DNA of 64,000 nucleotides, from contig NZ_CP033877.1 of NCBI RefSeq assembly GCF_006970445.1, positions 248,001 to 312,000 of the forward strand, in the 5' to 3' direction. Both the position numbers and the translations under genes were made by a program. Source of the stretch: Stenotrophomonas maltophilia. GTDB taxonomy: Bacteria; Pseudomonadota; Gammaproteobacteria; Xanthomonadales; Xanthomonadaceae. Shown in pieces: positions 31,855-40,659 of this stretch (positions are counted from its first letter, which is position 1; each line of letters begins with the position of its first letter). Below the pieces are notes generated by a model. The model did not search any database. It saw only the letters and a program-made list of their open reading frames with translations, and was not told the DNA's origin.

Positions 31855-33027
31855 ATGAGCATGGATCTTCAACGGATCGACCTGGATAGCATCCAGCCCA
31901 ACGGAAAGCGCGGAGAGACCCAACGACCGGCCTTCACCAAGATCAACCAGAACTTTCAGGATGTTGCGTTGGCACTGGAGGAAATCCCCGGTGCCATCGC
32001 ACACTCTGTCTCTGGAAAGAACCGTTTGATCAATGGGAATTTCGACCTCTGGCAGCGTGGGGACAACTTCACCGCTGCCGCTGCCTACTGTGCAGACAGA
32101 TTCTTCGCACAGCAGGGAGGGATGGACGGAGCAGGCATATTCAAATCACCCGTTGCCCCGGGCGATGCGAATTTTCCAAGAAGCCTGTTTACGTTGGCCG
32201 CCAATTGCAACGGGAACCACAACGCCGCCGGACACCATTTCCTGTTCGAGCAGCGTGTGGAAAGTGTGCGGAACTTTGCCGCAGCGGAGAGCACGCTATC
32301 CTTCCTGGTCTACAACGCAGGCGCCGCAGGCAGAAAGATCGCAGTCGAGTTCCTGCAGCGCTTCGGAACAGGTGGAAGCCCCACTGTCACGGCGATCCAG
32401 CCGGAAGTGTTTACGCTCGCACAGGGCCTGAACCGGATCAGCAAGACCGTCAGTCTTCCCTCCATCTACGGTAAGACGCTTGGCGGTGGCGATGATTCGG
32501 TCACCTGTGCGGTATGGCTCTCGGCAGGCAGCGACTTCAACGCGCGCACAGGAGGGCTCGGCGCGCAGGCAGGCCAGTTGTACTTCGGTGAAATGCAGTG
32601 GGAAGTTGGCGCACGGGCGACCCGCTTCGAGTGGAGATCACCGGCCCACGAGCTTGCGCTGTGCCAGCGCTACTACCAGAAGTCCTTCCCTGTTGCAGAG
32701 GTGCCCAACAGCAGGAGCAGCTCCGCCGTCCACCGGAACGCAGTGGCCTTCAACAGTGGCACCTGCCGCGTTGCTGCAGAGTTCAAAGGCACGATGCGCG
32801 GCACGCCACAGCTGCTGTTCCACGCAGGCGGAGAAGGTGGTGACATCGGATCGCCGAGCTTCTGGAGGTACTACGACGCCGCTGGCGGAGCATGGCGCGC
32901 GGGAACCCTGACCAATGTAGTCATGGCAACGAGCCAGGCGTTCATGGCGGACGTGGGCGGCGCAGGCTTCCTGGTAAGCGGATCTGTTCTCCTGGCAGGC
33001 CACTACACCGCCGATGCCGAACTCTGA
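31855..33027 (+). CDS. Tail fibre/adhesin paralogue 1
   Basis: The 390-aa protein is the first of five related proteins. The shared N-terminal anchor is RIDLDSIQPNGKRGETQRPA followed by FTKINQNF. A second shared block, KNRLINGNFDLWQRG, opens a beta-rich middle domain, and the end is YTADAEL. The middle (FEQRVESVRNFA, AGAAGRKIAVEFLQRFGTGG) is closest to paralogue 4. The role as fibre or receptor-binding protein follows from its place in a tail module and from phage proteins with NLLINGDFxxWQRG blocks. It starts three bases after the gpM stop. Confidence 0.75.
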   Translation: MSMDLQRIDLDSIQPNGKRGETQRPAFTKINQNFQDVALALEEIPGAIAHSVSGKNRLINGNFDLWQRGDNFTAAAAYCADRFFAQQGGMDGAGIFKSPVAPGDANFPRSLFTLAANCNGNHNAAGHHFLFEQRVESVRNFAAAESTLSFLVYNAGAAGRKIAVEFLQRFGTGGSPTVTAIQPEVFTLAQGLNRISKTVSLPSIYGKTLGGGDDSVTCAVWLSAGSDFNARTGGLGAQAGQLYFGEMQWEVGARATRFEWRSPAHELALCQRYYQKSFPVAEVPNSRSSSAVHRNAVAFNSGTCRVAAEFKGTMRGTPQLLFHAGGEGGDIGSPSFWRYYDAAGGAWRAGTLTNVVMATSQAFMADVGGAGFLVSGSVLLAGHYTADAEL

Positions 33028-33144
33028 GTGCATTCATGCGTCTGCGGGATCGGGCGGAAAGCCGTGAGATCCGCCCGTTGATGGAATGGAAGTACTCAGA
33101 CTGCGATCGGACGCTACCGATTCACCTCGTTCAAGGAGCCAACA

Positions 33145-34296
33145 ATGGCAAGAAAGATCATCGACCTCGATTCCGTTCAACCGAACGGAAAGCGGGGTGA
33201 AACACAGCGCCCGGCGTTCACCAAGATCAACGAGAATTTCGCCGAGGTCTACGACGCCTTGACCGAGGTCGCGAAGATTCCGGAAACCGTGGCGAATGCC
33301 ATCACCGACCGCGTTCCAGGCAGGAATCTGCTCATCAACGGTGCCCTGCAGTTCTGGCAGCGTCGCACGTCCGGTCGCGTTGGCCAGGGATCAGGCACGT
33401 TGGGAGCGGAGAAATTCTTCGCCGACCGCTTCACGAACTCGGCGCTGGTCTGCAACCACGACGTACAGCGCGTGGCGTACGACGGGCAGGCCGGCTTTCC
33501 GGAGGATACCCGGTCGATCCTGGTCTGCACCGTATCCGAGGCCATTGCCAGAAGTGGCGCCTGGATGGGGCAGAAAATCGAAGGTGTCCGCAGTGCAAGC
33601 GGTGACATCACGATCTCGGTATGGGCCAACTGTGACGCGCCAAGCCGCAGCGTTGGCGTGCGTGTCATCCAGGATTTCGGAACAGGCGGCTCGCCCTCAC
33701 CGCAGGTGATGCTGGAGGCCGGCGTGCTTACGCTGGGGACGACCGGCAAGCGTCACAGCATCACGGTGACGTTGCCGAGCACCCGGGGAAAGGTGCTCGG
33801 CAGCAATGGCAACGACCACCTCTACGTGGTGTTCGACCTGTGCGGTACCGGCCAGAAGGGCGAGTTGGTGGCGCAGAACGGCTCGTTCGGATTCACCCAG
33901 TTCCAGGTCGAATCCGGACGCGCAGCGACGCGCTTCGACTGGCGGCCGCCGGGCGTGGAACTGGCGCTGTGCCAGCGCTACTACGAGAAGAGCTACAACC
34001 TCGACATCGTGCCCAACACCGCGCACAACGAAGGGCGCGAGGCATTCTCGATCAATTCACCGGGAATGGCGCATTACCAGAGTGTGCGATTCCATGCACC
34101 CAAGCGTACCCATCCTTACGTGATGATCATCTCGGCCGACAACATCCAGCAGGACGGACACATCGCGGAAGACAACATCTCCCGCGTTCCCTGCCTGGTC
34201 AACTACGCCTCGCCTTCAGGCTACGAAGTCAGCTGGACCAACAATCCAGGTCGCTGGGGTGGGTGGTGGCATTGGTGGGCCGATGCCGAGCTGTGA
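33145..34296 (+). CDS. Tail fibre/adhesin paralogue 2
   Basis: The 383-aa protein has the common anchor (KIIDLDSVQPNGKRGETQRP), a GRNLLINGALQFWQRR block, and the end WWADAEL. The first 100 bases of the gene are nearly identical to those of paralogue 3. The segment LCQRYYEKSYNLDIVPNTA marks the border to a divergent distal domain of about 100 residues, probably the receptor-binding part. The gene has its own AAGGAG site, 117 bases after paralogue 1. Confidence 0.75.
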   Translation: MARKIIDLDSVQPNGKRGETQRPAFTKINENFAEVYDALTEVAKIPETVANAITDRVPGRNLLINGALQFWQRRTSGRVGQGSGTLGAEKFFADRFTNSALVCNHDVQRVAYDGQAGFPEDTRSILVCTVSEAIARSGAWMGQKIEGVRSASGDITISVWANCDAPSRSVGVRVIQDFGTGGSPSPQVMLEAGVLTLGTTGKRHSITVTLPSTRGKVLGSNGNDHLYVVFDLCGTGQKGELVAQNGSFGFTQFQVESGRAATRFDWRPPGVELALCQRYYEKSYNLDIVPNTAHNEGREAFSINSPGMAHYQSVRFHAPKRTHPYVMIISADNIQQDGHIAEDNISRVPCLVNYASPSGYEVSWTNNPGRWGGWWHWWADAEL

Positions 34297-34329
34297 TGGG
34301 GCGCCCCAGGGACTTACAGGACGACAGCA

Positions 34330-35481
34330 ATGACGAGAAAAATCATCGACCTCGATTCCGTTCAACCGAACGGAATGCGGGGTGAAACGCAGCGCCCGGC
34401 GTTTACCAAGATCAACGACAACTTCGCCGAGGTCTATGGGGCGCTGGATGGCGTGACCACAATCGTGCAGCGCGTGGATTCACTGGAGCGCGCTCTTCAG
34501 ACTGCAATTCCAGGCAGGAACCGCCTGATCAACGGCAACTTCGATTTCTGGCAGCGGGCCACCACCGGCACCACCCAGGGCGGCGAGATCTATGTGGCCG
34601 ATCGTTGGACCGTGGCAGCGCTGGGCTGCACGCATACCGCAAATCGCGGGGCCAATCTGCCTGCCGGCGGTGCCGCACCGGAGTCGCGCCGTTTCCTCAA
34701 CAGCGTTGTCTCCAAGACCAGTGCAGGTAGCAGCGCCTACGTCGCACAGAAGGTCGAGAGCGCGGCGACGCTGTCCGACGGCGAAGTGACGGTTTCCGGT
34801 TTCGCCTATGGCCCGCCAGGAAAACGCATCGGCGTTCGTCTCATCCAGCACTTTGGCACAGGTGGTTCGCCGTCCGCCGCGGTCAGCGTGGAGCTGGGAA
34901 CCGTAGCGGTCACCGCCGCGTCCTGGACCTACTTCCAGCTCAGTGCGCGACTGCCATCGGTGAAGGGGAAGACGCTGGGCAGCAATGTCGACAGCGATTT
35001 CCTGTGGCTGGTGGTGGATCTGTGCGCGGATGCCTATGGCGGTGTCATCTCCGGCCAGAACGGAGAGTTCGGCATCGCGATGATGCAGCTGGAGCGCGGC
35101 AACCGGGCAACGGCATTCGACCTGCGCCCGCTGGCCCACGAGCTGCAGCTGTGCCAGCGCTATTACGAGAAGAGCTACAACCTGGACGTGCCACCTGGCA
35201 CGGCCGATGGCATCGGCCGCGACAACCAGTTCTACGACCGCAGCGTCGGTGTTGGCAGTACCTCGCATATCCGGTGTCGCGTCCCCAAGCGTGCCATTCC
35301 TGCCTACACCGTCTACAGCGATGTGAACGGGCAGGCCGGGCGCATATCCGGCGCAAGCGGCGGTATCGGCACGGTGACGTCCATCGTGTATGCCGGCCAG
35401 TCCGGCGCCCAGGTCAACTACCAATCCGCCGCAGGCAACTGGGGCTCCTCCTTCCACTGGACCGCCGACGCGGAGCTATGA
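34330..35481 (+). CDS. Tail fibre/adhesin paralogue 3
   Basis: The 383-aa protein has the anchor KIIDLDSVQPNGMRGETQRP, the block GRNRLINGNFDFWQRA, the border LCQRYYEKSYNLDVPPG, and the end WTADAEL. A short heptad-like stretch (VTTIVQRVDSLERALQTAI) after the anchor may trimerise. It begins 33 bases after paralogue 2. The following small gene starts two bases past its stop. Confidence 0.75.
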   Translation: MTRKIIDLDSVQPNGMRGETQRPAFTKINDNFAEVYGALDGVTTIVQRVDSLERALQTAIPGRNRLINGNFDFWQRATTGTTQGGEIYVADRWTVAALGCTHTANRGANLPAGGAAPESRRFLNSVVSKTSAGSSAYVAQKVESAATLSDGEVTVSGFAYGPPGKRIGVRLIQHFGTGGSPSAAVSVELGTVAVTAASWTYFQLSARLPSVKGKTLGSNVDSDFLWLVVDLCADAYGGVISGQNGEFGIAMMQLERGNRATAFDLRPLAHELQLCQRYYEKSYNLDVPPGTADGIGRDNQFYDRSVGVGSTSHIRCRVPKRAIPAYTVYSDVNGQAGRISGASGGIGTVTSIVYAGQSGAQVNYQSAAGNWGSSFHWTADAEL

Positions 35482-35482
35482 C

Positions 35483-35935
35483 ATGTATCAACTGACCGAA
35501 GAGATCGACATCATCAAGTGTCTGCAGACCGGCGCCTTCATTCCACGCGGCCATCGCTTGTGGAGCGACTATGAGGCCTGGTGTACCGCAGGTAATGAGC
35601 CAGAACCGGTACCGCCACTGTTCGCGCCTGGTTCGGCGCAGTTCCATCGCTTCATGCGCAGCAAGGCGTGGGAGTGGATGGCGCAGTGTGCCCGCGATCG
35701 TGGCTATGACAGCATCGAGAGTTGCTGCAGCTACGTAGGCAGTGCAGTGCCACGCTACGCACAGGACGCCATCGCCATGATTGCCTGGCGTGACGCTGTC
35801 AACCTCGCATTGGAAGCTGTTGAGTCCAACGTTGACGTGACCGCGCCCGACTGGCAGCAGGTACAGGCGCAGCTGCCGCAGCCGGCTGCGTTCGGCTGGG
35901 CCGCCGAATCGGTGTCGGACACGCTCGACTCCTGA
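35483..35935 (+). CDS. Small phage protein, possibly tail fibre assembly related
   Basis: The 150-aa protein lies inside the fibre array, two bases after paralogue 3. The segment FIPRGHRLWSDYEAWCTAGN with a following Glu/Pro-rich stretch resembles the opening found in many tail-fibre-associated small proteins (IPxxxxNxxYxxWxxxGNxPxP). A later helix, MIAWRDAVNLALEAVESNV, resembles the RDxxL part of fibre assembly chaperones. The assignment is weak; it could instead be a separate adhesin-associated factor. Confidence 0.55.
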   Translation: MYQLTEEIDIIKCLQTGAFIPRGHRLWSDYEAWCTAGNEPEPVPPLFAPGSAQFHRFMRSKAWEWMAQCARDRGYDSIESCCSYVGSAVPRYAQDAIAMIAWRDAVNLALEAVESNVDVTAPDWQQVQAQLPQPAAFGWAAESVSDTLDS

Positions 35936-35947
35936 GGAGCACTACAC

Positions 35948-37186
35948 ATGGCACAACGCACGATCGACCTCGACACCGTCCAGCCCAACGGCAAGCGGGG
36001 TGAAACCCAGCGCCCGGCGTTTACCAAGATCAACGACAACTTCGCCGAAGTGTATGGTGCGCTGGGCAGCGTGGCGACCATCGTAGAAGACGTTGAACAG
36101 CTGAAGACGGAGATCGAGAAGGAAGCAGAGCAGGCCAAAGCCGAAGTCCGTAACGCCATCGCGACGCTTCCCGCAGCGGTCGACAGCGCCATCCATGGGC
36201 GAATTCCTGGAAAGAACCGCCTCATCAACGGCAACTTCGATCTCTGGACGAGAGGAACACCGGTTGGACAGACCGGGTACGGCCCGGATCGATGGTTCGT
36301 TCAGATCGGACTCATGACCGACGCCAGCGTCTTTGCCAGCAACAACGTGCCGGGAGACGGTGTCTTTGACGATGCCCGCCTCTCGATGGGGACAAACTCG
36401 ACCGGCAATCAGGATGCATTCGGGCACTACTTCGTGTTTGAACAGCGGGTTGAGAACGTGCGGACCTTTGCCGGAGTGGTCAGCACCGTTTCTTTCACCG
36501 TCTACAACCCAGGGGCGGCTGGACGGAAGATCGCGATTGAGTTCCTGCAGAACTTCGGTACCGGCGGCTCGGAGACGATTCTGGGGGTGGACGCTGAGGT
36601 TTTCAGCCTGGCGCAAGGTGTAAACCACATCAGAAAGACGGTCACCCTGCCGTCGGTCTCTGGAAAAACGGTAGCGAGCACGAATCACTACGCGGCCGTC
36701 GCAGTATGGTTGTCATCCGGCAATGGATTCGATGTCCGCAATGCCAAGCTGGGTGCCCAGTCGGGGCAGTTGTTCTTCGGCGGATTTCAGTGGGAACAGG
36801 GAGGCACGGCGACAGGCTATGACACCCGGCCACTGTCCCACGAGGCAGCGCTGTGTGGCTGGTACGCGCAACGCATTGATATCAGCGCGGGTGATGCGTT
36901 CTCGGTGTGCACGGCTCTCGGGCAGTTCGACTGCGTGGGTCAGCTCTCGTTCCAACCGATGCGCAGCAAGCCCACGGCGCGAACGCTGGGGGGCGGTGTC
37001 AACATGACAGGCTTCGGTATCGCTGGGGGCAATGCGCCTGGCTCGTCCTTCAACATCATTCCGGTCTCGGTATCGGGTGCGGCGATCACCGCGGGAGTGG
37101 CTACAGGCGGCATGTCCCCGGGGGCATCGGGCTATATCGCGCCCAAAGCCGGTGGAATCAGCATCATCCTTGAGGCTGAGATCTGA
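35948..37186 (+). CDS. Tail fibre/adhesin paralogue 4
   Basis: At 412 aa this is the longest paralogue. It has the anchor TIDLDTVQPNGKRGETQRPA, then an extra coiled-coil-like stretch (VATIVEDVEQLKTEIEKEAE and on, about residues 38-70), the block GKNRLINGNFDLWTRG, a middle domain close to paralogue 1, and a divergent glycine-rich tip (GGGVNMTGFGIAGGNAPG). It ends in LEAEI instead of ADAEL and lacks the LCQRYY border, reading LCGWYAQR. The tip composition suggests a different receptor. Confidence 0.75.
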   Translation: MAQRTIDLDTVQPNGKRGETQRPAFTKINDNFAEVYGALGSVATIVEDVEQLKTEIEKEAEQAKAEVRNAIATLPAAVDSAIHGRIPGKNRLINGNFDLWTRGTPVGQTGYGPDRWFVQIGLMTDASVFASNNVPGDGVFDDARLSMGTNSTGNQDAFGHYFVFEQRVENVRTFAGVVSTVSFTVYNPGAAGRKIAIEFLQNFGTGGSETILGVDAEVFSLAQGVNHIRKTVTLPSVSGKTVASTNHYAAVAVWLSSGNGFDVRNAKLGAQSGQLFFGGFQWEQGGTATGYDTRPLSHEAALCGWYAQRIDISAGDAFSVCTALGQFDCVGQLSFQPMRSKPTARTLGGGVNMTGFGIAGGNAPGSSFNIIPVSVSGAAITAGVATGGMSPGASGYIAPKAGGISIILEAEI

Positions 37187-37265
37187 TCCATCGATTTCTT
37201 TTCGCACCGGCGAAGAGGACACCGCGCTGTTGCGGCACCAGCGACCTGGAATCAGGAAAACAAGA

Positions 37266-38402
37266 ATGACAATGAAAATCATCGACCTCGATACCGTTCA
37301 GGCGAACGGCAAGCGGGGTGAGACACAGCGCCCGGCTTTCACCAAGGTCAACGAGAACTTCGCCGAAGTGTATGGCGGATTGGATACCGTCCAGACCGCG
37401 GTGGATGGGCTGGATGGCCGAATGGCTGGCCGCAACTGGCTGATCAACGGCGACTTCCGCCTTTGGCAGCGTGGTGCAGTGTTCCCTGCATCCGTGGGCA
37501 CTCGCTACATCGCTGACCGCTGGCAGGCCAATGCCACCGGCACCAAGGTAGCTGCCACACGCGAGGATGTGCCTGCAGGCGGCGGTCAGGGAGGGCGCCT
37601 GTTGGCCGGATCACGCCACCTGCTCCGGCTGGACGTGCAGAGCGTGGCCGGTGCCGGCAACATGGCACTGGTCCAACAGCGCATCGAGGACGTCCGGAGC
37701 CTGGCCGGGCGCACCGTCACCATCAGCTTCAAGGCGCGGTCCTCGGTGGACGATTTCCGCATCGGTGTGGAACTGCAGCAGTCCTACGGAACGGGCGGGT
37801 CCACCGCGCGCGATAGTATCGGCGCCTCGGTCGTGCTCGATACGCTGTGGCGATGGCACCAGGTCACCGTGGAAGTTCCCGGCCTTGCCGGCAGGACGCT
37901 GGGCCCGGACAGCTACCTGCAACTGAGCTTCTGGCTGGATGCCGGTGCTGACTTCGGCGGGCGGGCGTTCGCCGCTGGGCAGAAGAGCGGCAGCGTGCAG
38001 CTGGCCGAAGTGCAGATCGAAGAAGGCGATACCGCGACCGACTTCGATCGCCGGCCCGAAGCACTGGAGCTGTTGCTGTGCCAGCGCTACTACGAGACGG
38101 TGGATGTGAACCGGATCCTGGGCATCACCTACACCGCCAACGGCGACACGCGCGCCTGCATTCCGTTCAAGGTACGCAAGCGCGTGGCGCCCAGGGTCAC
38201 CTCGCCCTCTGCCGCGCTCAACCTGGTCGGCTTCGGCTCCGAAGGTAGCCTCATCAACTTCAACGGTGGCGATCCGGGCTGGCAGTCCACCGTGGACGCG
38301 GCCGTGCTGTCCACGATGTCCAACAACATGCAGCAGTGGGGCGCGGTGGTGGTGTGGTCGACCACCTCACAGGTGCTGGTGCAGGCCGATGCGGAGCTCT
38401 GA
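37266..38402 (+). CDS. Tail fibre/adhesin paralogue 5
   Basis: The protein has 378 aa when started at ATG 37266 (MTMKIIDLDTVQANGKRGET), which aligns with the other paralogues; the frame is open 234 bases further upstream but without the family anchor. It has the block GRNWLINGDFRLWQRG, the border LCQRYYETVDVNRILG, and the end VQADAEL. The middle domain is more divergent than in the others. A short ORF follows three bases after its stop. Confidence 0.75.
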   Translation: MTMKIIDLDTVQANGKRGETQRPAFTKVNENFAEVYGGLDTVQTAVDGLDGRMAGRNWLINGDFRLWQRGAVFPASVGTRYIADRWQANATGTKVAATREDVPAGGGQGGRLLAGSRHLLRLDVQSVAGAGNMALVQQRIEDVRSLAGRTVTISFKARSSVDDFRIGVELQQSYGTGGSTARDSIGASVVLDTLWRWHQVTVEVPGLAGRTLGPDSYLQLSFWLDAGADFGGRAFAAGQKSGSVQLAEVQIEEGDTATDFDRRPEALELLLCQRYYETVDVNRILGITYTANGDTRACIPFKVRKRVAPRVTSPSAALNLVGFGSEGSLINFNGGDPGWQSTVDAAVLSTMSNNMQQWGAVVVWSTTSQVLVQADAEL

Positions 38403-38405
38403 GCC

Positions 38406-38558
38406 ATGACAACCACGCCTCCGCAGGCGTCAAAGCACGCCTGCTTCACTACCACTACGTCGCTGCGCCCGGGCCACCACGTCATCGTACCGCGCGGCCA
38501 GGAGCGGTATCCCGTGCCACCCTCTCTTCCCATTGCCGCACAGGAGTACACCCCATGA
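38406..38558 (+). CDS. Small ORF coupled to the gpL-like gene
   Basis: The 50-codon frame (MTTTPPQASKHACFTTTTSL and on) starts three bases after paralogue 5. Its stop overlaps the next ATG in an ATGA arrangement. It is Thr/Pro-rich with no recognisable domain. The coupling makes it plausible, but composition alone does not prove it is a gene. Confidence 0.4.
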   Translation: MTTTPPQASKHACFTTTTSLRPGHHVIVPRGQERYPVPPSLPIAAQEYTP

Positions 38559-39250
38559 TCACCGCCGATGCCCAGCAGCTTGAGCCGGGTGGCCGCATCA
38601 CCGTCTACGAACTCGACGCCAGCAGTTTCGGTGCCGACAAGCTGTTCTTCCACGCACACCTGCAGAGTGGTGTCATCTGGTGGCAGGGCCAGGAGTATGG
38701 CCCCTGGCCGATCGAGGCCAGTGGCTTCGAACGCACCAGTGACCAGCCACCGAACCCACGCCTGCGCGTGAGCAACATCGATGGCCGCATCACCGCCATG
38801 TGCCTGCTGTTCGATGACCTGGTCGGTGCCCGCATCATCCGCCGGCAGACGCTGGGCAAGTACCTGGATGCCACCAACTTCGAGGAAGGCAATCCCAGTG
38901 CGGATCCTGCCGAGCATTTCCCCGACGAAGTCTGGTTCATCGAGCGCAAGATCGGCGAAGACAAGCAGATGGTCGAGTTCGAGCTGACCACCGCGATTGA
39001 TCTCAATGGCCAGCAGTTGCCGGGCAGGCAGATCATCGCCGGCATGTGTGGCTGGCTGGTGCGTGGTGGCTATCGCGGCGCGTACTGCGGCTACAACGGT
39101 CCGGCGGTAGCGGACAGCGACGACGTCGCCACCGACGATCCGGCACGCGACCAGTGCGGCGGCCGGGTGCGCAGCTGCAAGCTGCGCTTTGGCCAGGACA
39201 AGCCGCTGCCCTATGGTGGCTTCCCCGCCGCAGGCCTGCTGCGCTCCTGA
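38555..39250 (+). CDS. Phage minor tail protein L (Fe-S protein)
   Basis: The 231-aa protein matches lambda gpL (232 aa). The N-terminal half (DAQQLEPGGRITVYELDASS, FFHAHLQSGVIWWQGQEYGP) is typical. Four cysteines at 165, 178, 201 and 208 (GMCGW, YCGYNG, QCGGRV, SCKLRFG) match the [4Fe-4S] ligands of lambda gpL. The protein is part of the tail tip and recruits K and J. The ATG overlaps the stop of the small ORF. A terminator-like hairpin follows. Confidence 0.92.
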   Translation: MITADAQQLEPGGRITVYELDASSFGADKLFFHAHLQSGVIWWQGQEYGPWPIEASGFERTSDQPPNPRLRVSNIDGRITAMCLLFDDLVGARIIRRQTLGKYLDATNFEEGNPSADPAEHFPDEVWFIERKIGEDKQMVEFELTTAIDLNGQQLPGRQIIAGMCGWLVRGGYRGAYCGYNGPAVADSDDVATDDPARDQCGGRVRSCKLRFGQDKPLPYGGFPAAGLLRS

Positions 39251-39275
39251 TCGACCCCTCCCGACTCCACTTTCC

Positions 39276-39299
39276 AGGCCCGCCCGCGCGGGCCTTTTT
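39276..39299 (+). terminator. Terminator-like hairpin between L and K genes
   Basis: AGGCCCGC and GCGGGCCT form a stem followed by five T residues, about 25 bases after the L stop and 12 bases before the K start. It may reduce expression of the tip genes relative to the fibres. Confidence 0.6.
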
Positions 39300-39311
39300 C
39301 ATGGGTGAAAC

Positions 39312-40052
39312 ATGCAACCGACAACCCTGCAGGCCATCCAGGCGCACGCCGTGGCCGAGTACCCGCGCGAATGCTGCGGGCTGATCGTCGCCATTGAAGG
39401 CCACGAACGCTATCTTCCCTGCCGCAACGTGGCCGCCACGCCCAGCGAGCATTTCCGCCTGCCGGCTGAAGACTATGCCGTGGCCGAGGACAAGGGCGAG
39501 GTGCTGGCCCTGGTGCACAGTCACCCCGATGCCGCCGCGACGCCCTCCGATGCCGATCGGGTCATGTGCGAGCGCAGCGGGCTGACCTGGCACATCGTCA
39601 GCGTCGGCCAGGTGGCCGGCGAGGCGCCGCTGTGCGGTGACCTGCAAACGCTGCATCCCTCGGGCTATGCGGCACCGCTGGTCGGTCGCCAGTTTGCCCA
39701 CGGCGTGCTGGACTGCTACAGCCTGGTCCGCGATTTCCACGCACGCGAACTGGGCATCCCGCTGTCCGAGTACGAACGCCAGGACGACTGGTGGAGCCAT
39801 GGCCAGGACCTGTACAGCCTTGAACGGCTGTACGCCGAGGGCTTCGACCTGATCGAGGGCGAACCGCAGCGGGGCGACATGATCCTGATGCAGATCCGCT
39901 CACCGGTCACCAATCACGCAGGCATCTACCTCGGCGACGGGCAGATGCTGCATCACCTGCATGGCCGCCTGTCCGAGACCGTACCCTACGGCGGCATGTG
40001 GGCCGAGCGTACCCGTTGCATCGTCCGCCATCGCGAGGTGCGTCATGACTGA
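39312..40052 (+). CDS. Tail tip assembly protein K (JAB peptidase plus NlpC/P60)
   Basis: The 246-aa protein has two enzymatic domains, as in lambda gpK. The N-terminal JAB/MPN metalloprotease shows E20 (YPRECCG) and H69-x-H71 with S79 and D82 (VHSHPDAAATPSDAD). The C-terminal NlpC/P60 domain has the catalytic Cys135 (LDCYSLVRDF) and the His in TNHAGIYLGDG. Such proteins help the tail cross the cell wall or process tip proteins. The next gene starts within its last codons. Confidence 0.93.
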   Translation: MQPTTLQAIQAHAVAEYPRECCGLIVAIEGHERYLPCRNVAATPSEHFRLPAEDYAVAEDKGEVLALVHSHPDAAATPSDADRVMCERSGLTWHIVSVGQVAGEAPLCGDLQTLHPSGYAAPLVGRQFAHGVLDCYSLVRDFHARELGIPLSEYERQDDWWSHGQDLYSLERLYAEGFDLIEGEPQRGDMILMQIRSPVTNHAGIYLGDGQMLHHLHGRLSETVPYGGMWAERTRCIVRHREVRHD

Positions 40053-40659
40053 CCGTCTTCGTACGATCCGCCTGTACGGCAAGCTGGGTGCCCGCTTCGG
40101 GCGCAGGTTCCGGCTGGCGGTGAACAGCCCGGCCGAGGCCGTGCATGCGCTGTGCACGATGCTGCCGGGGTTCCAGCAGTACCTGATGGGGGCCAAGTCC
40201 AAGGGCATGGAGTTTGCCGTGTTCAACGGCCGGCAGAACCTGTCGCGGGATCAGCTGCACGACCCGCCGGGGAAGGATGACATCCGCATCGCGCCGGTGA
40301 TGGTGGGGAGCAAGCGGGGCGGCGTGTTGCAGACCGTCATTGGAGTGGTCCTGATCGTTGTTGGCAACGTTATTACCGGCCTGTCATATGGCTGGGCCGC
40401 ACCCGTTGGAGGTGCGTTGGTCAACATTGGTTGGGGCATGGTGTTCGGCGGCGTCGCCCAGATGCTCACCCCACAACCAAAGGGCGTAGGCGCCAAAGAC
40501 TCACCCGACAACGCGCCCAGCTACAGCATGAACGGCACCGTCAACACACAGGCGCAGGGCAACCCCGTGCCGGTCGCCTATGGCGGCCATGACAGCAAGG
40601 GCATGTTCATCGGCTCGGCCGTGATCAGCGGCGGCATCCTGGCGGAGGACCAGTTTTGA
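40045..40659 (+). CDS. Tail assembly protein I
   Basis: The 204-aa protein begins TDRLRTIRLYGKLGARFGRR, the family opening of lambda gpI, with a ubiquitin-like N-terminal domain (to about 95), a hydrophobic Gly-rich middle (GVVLIVVGNVITGLSYGW and on) and a C-terminal tail (PVPVAYGGHDSKGMFIGS). gpI acts in tip assembly and is not in the final particle. ATG 40045 overlaps the end of K. The stop overlaps the TTG start of J. Confidence 0.9.
   Translation: MTDRLRTIRLYGKLGARFGRRFRLAVNSPAEAVHALCTMLPGFQQYLMGAKSKGMEFAVFNGRQNLSRDQLHDPPGKDDIRIAPVMVGSKRGGVLQTVIGVVLIVVGNVITGLSYGWAAPVGGALVNIGWGMVFGGVAQMLTPQPKGVGAKDSPDNAPSYSMNGTVNTQAQGNPVPVAYGGHDSKGMFIGSAVISGGILAEDQF

Noticed and set aside
37032..37265. 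Longer N-terminus for fibre paralogue 5
   Set aside because: The upstream extension overlaps paralogue 4 and lacks the family anchor; ATG 37266 aligns with the other paralogues.
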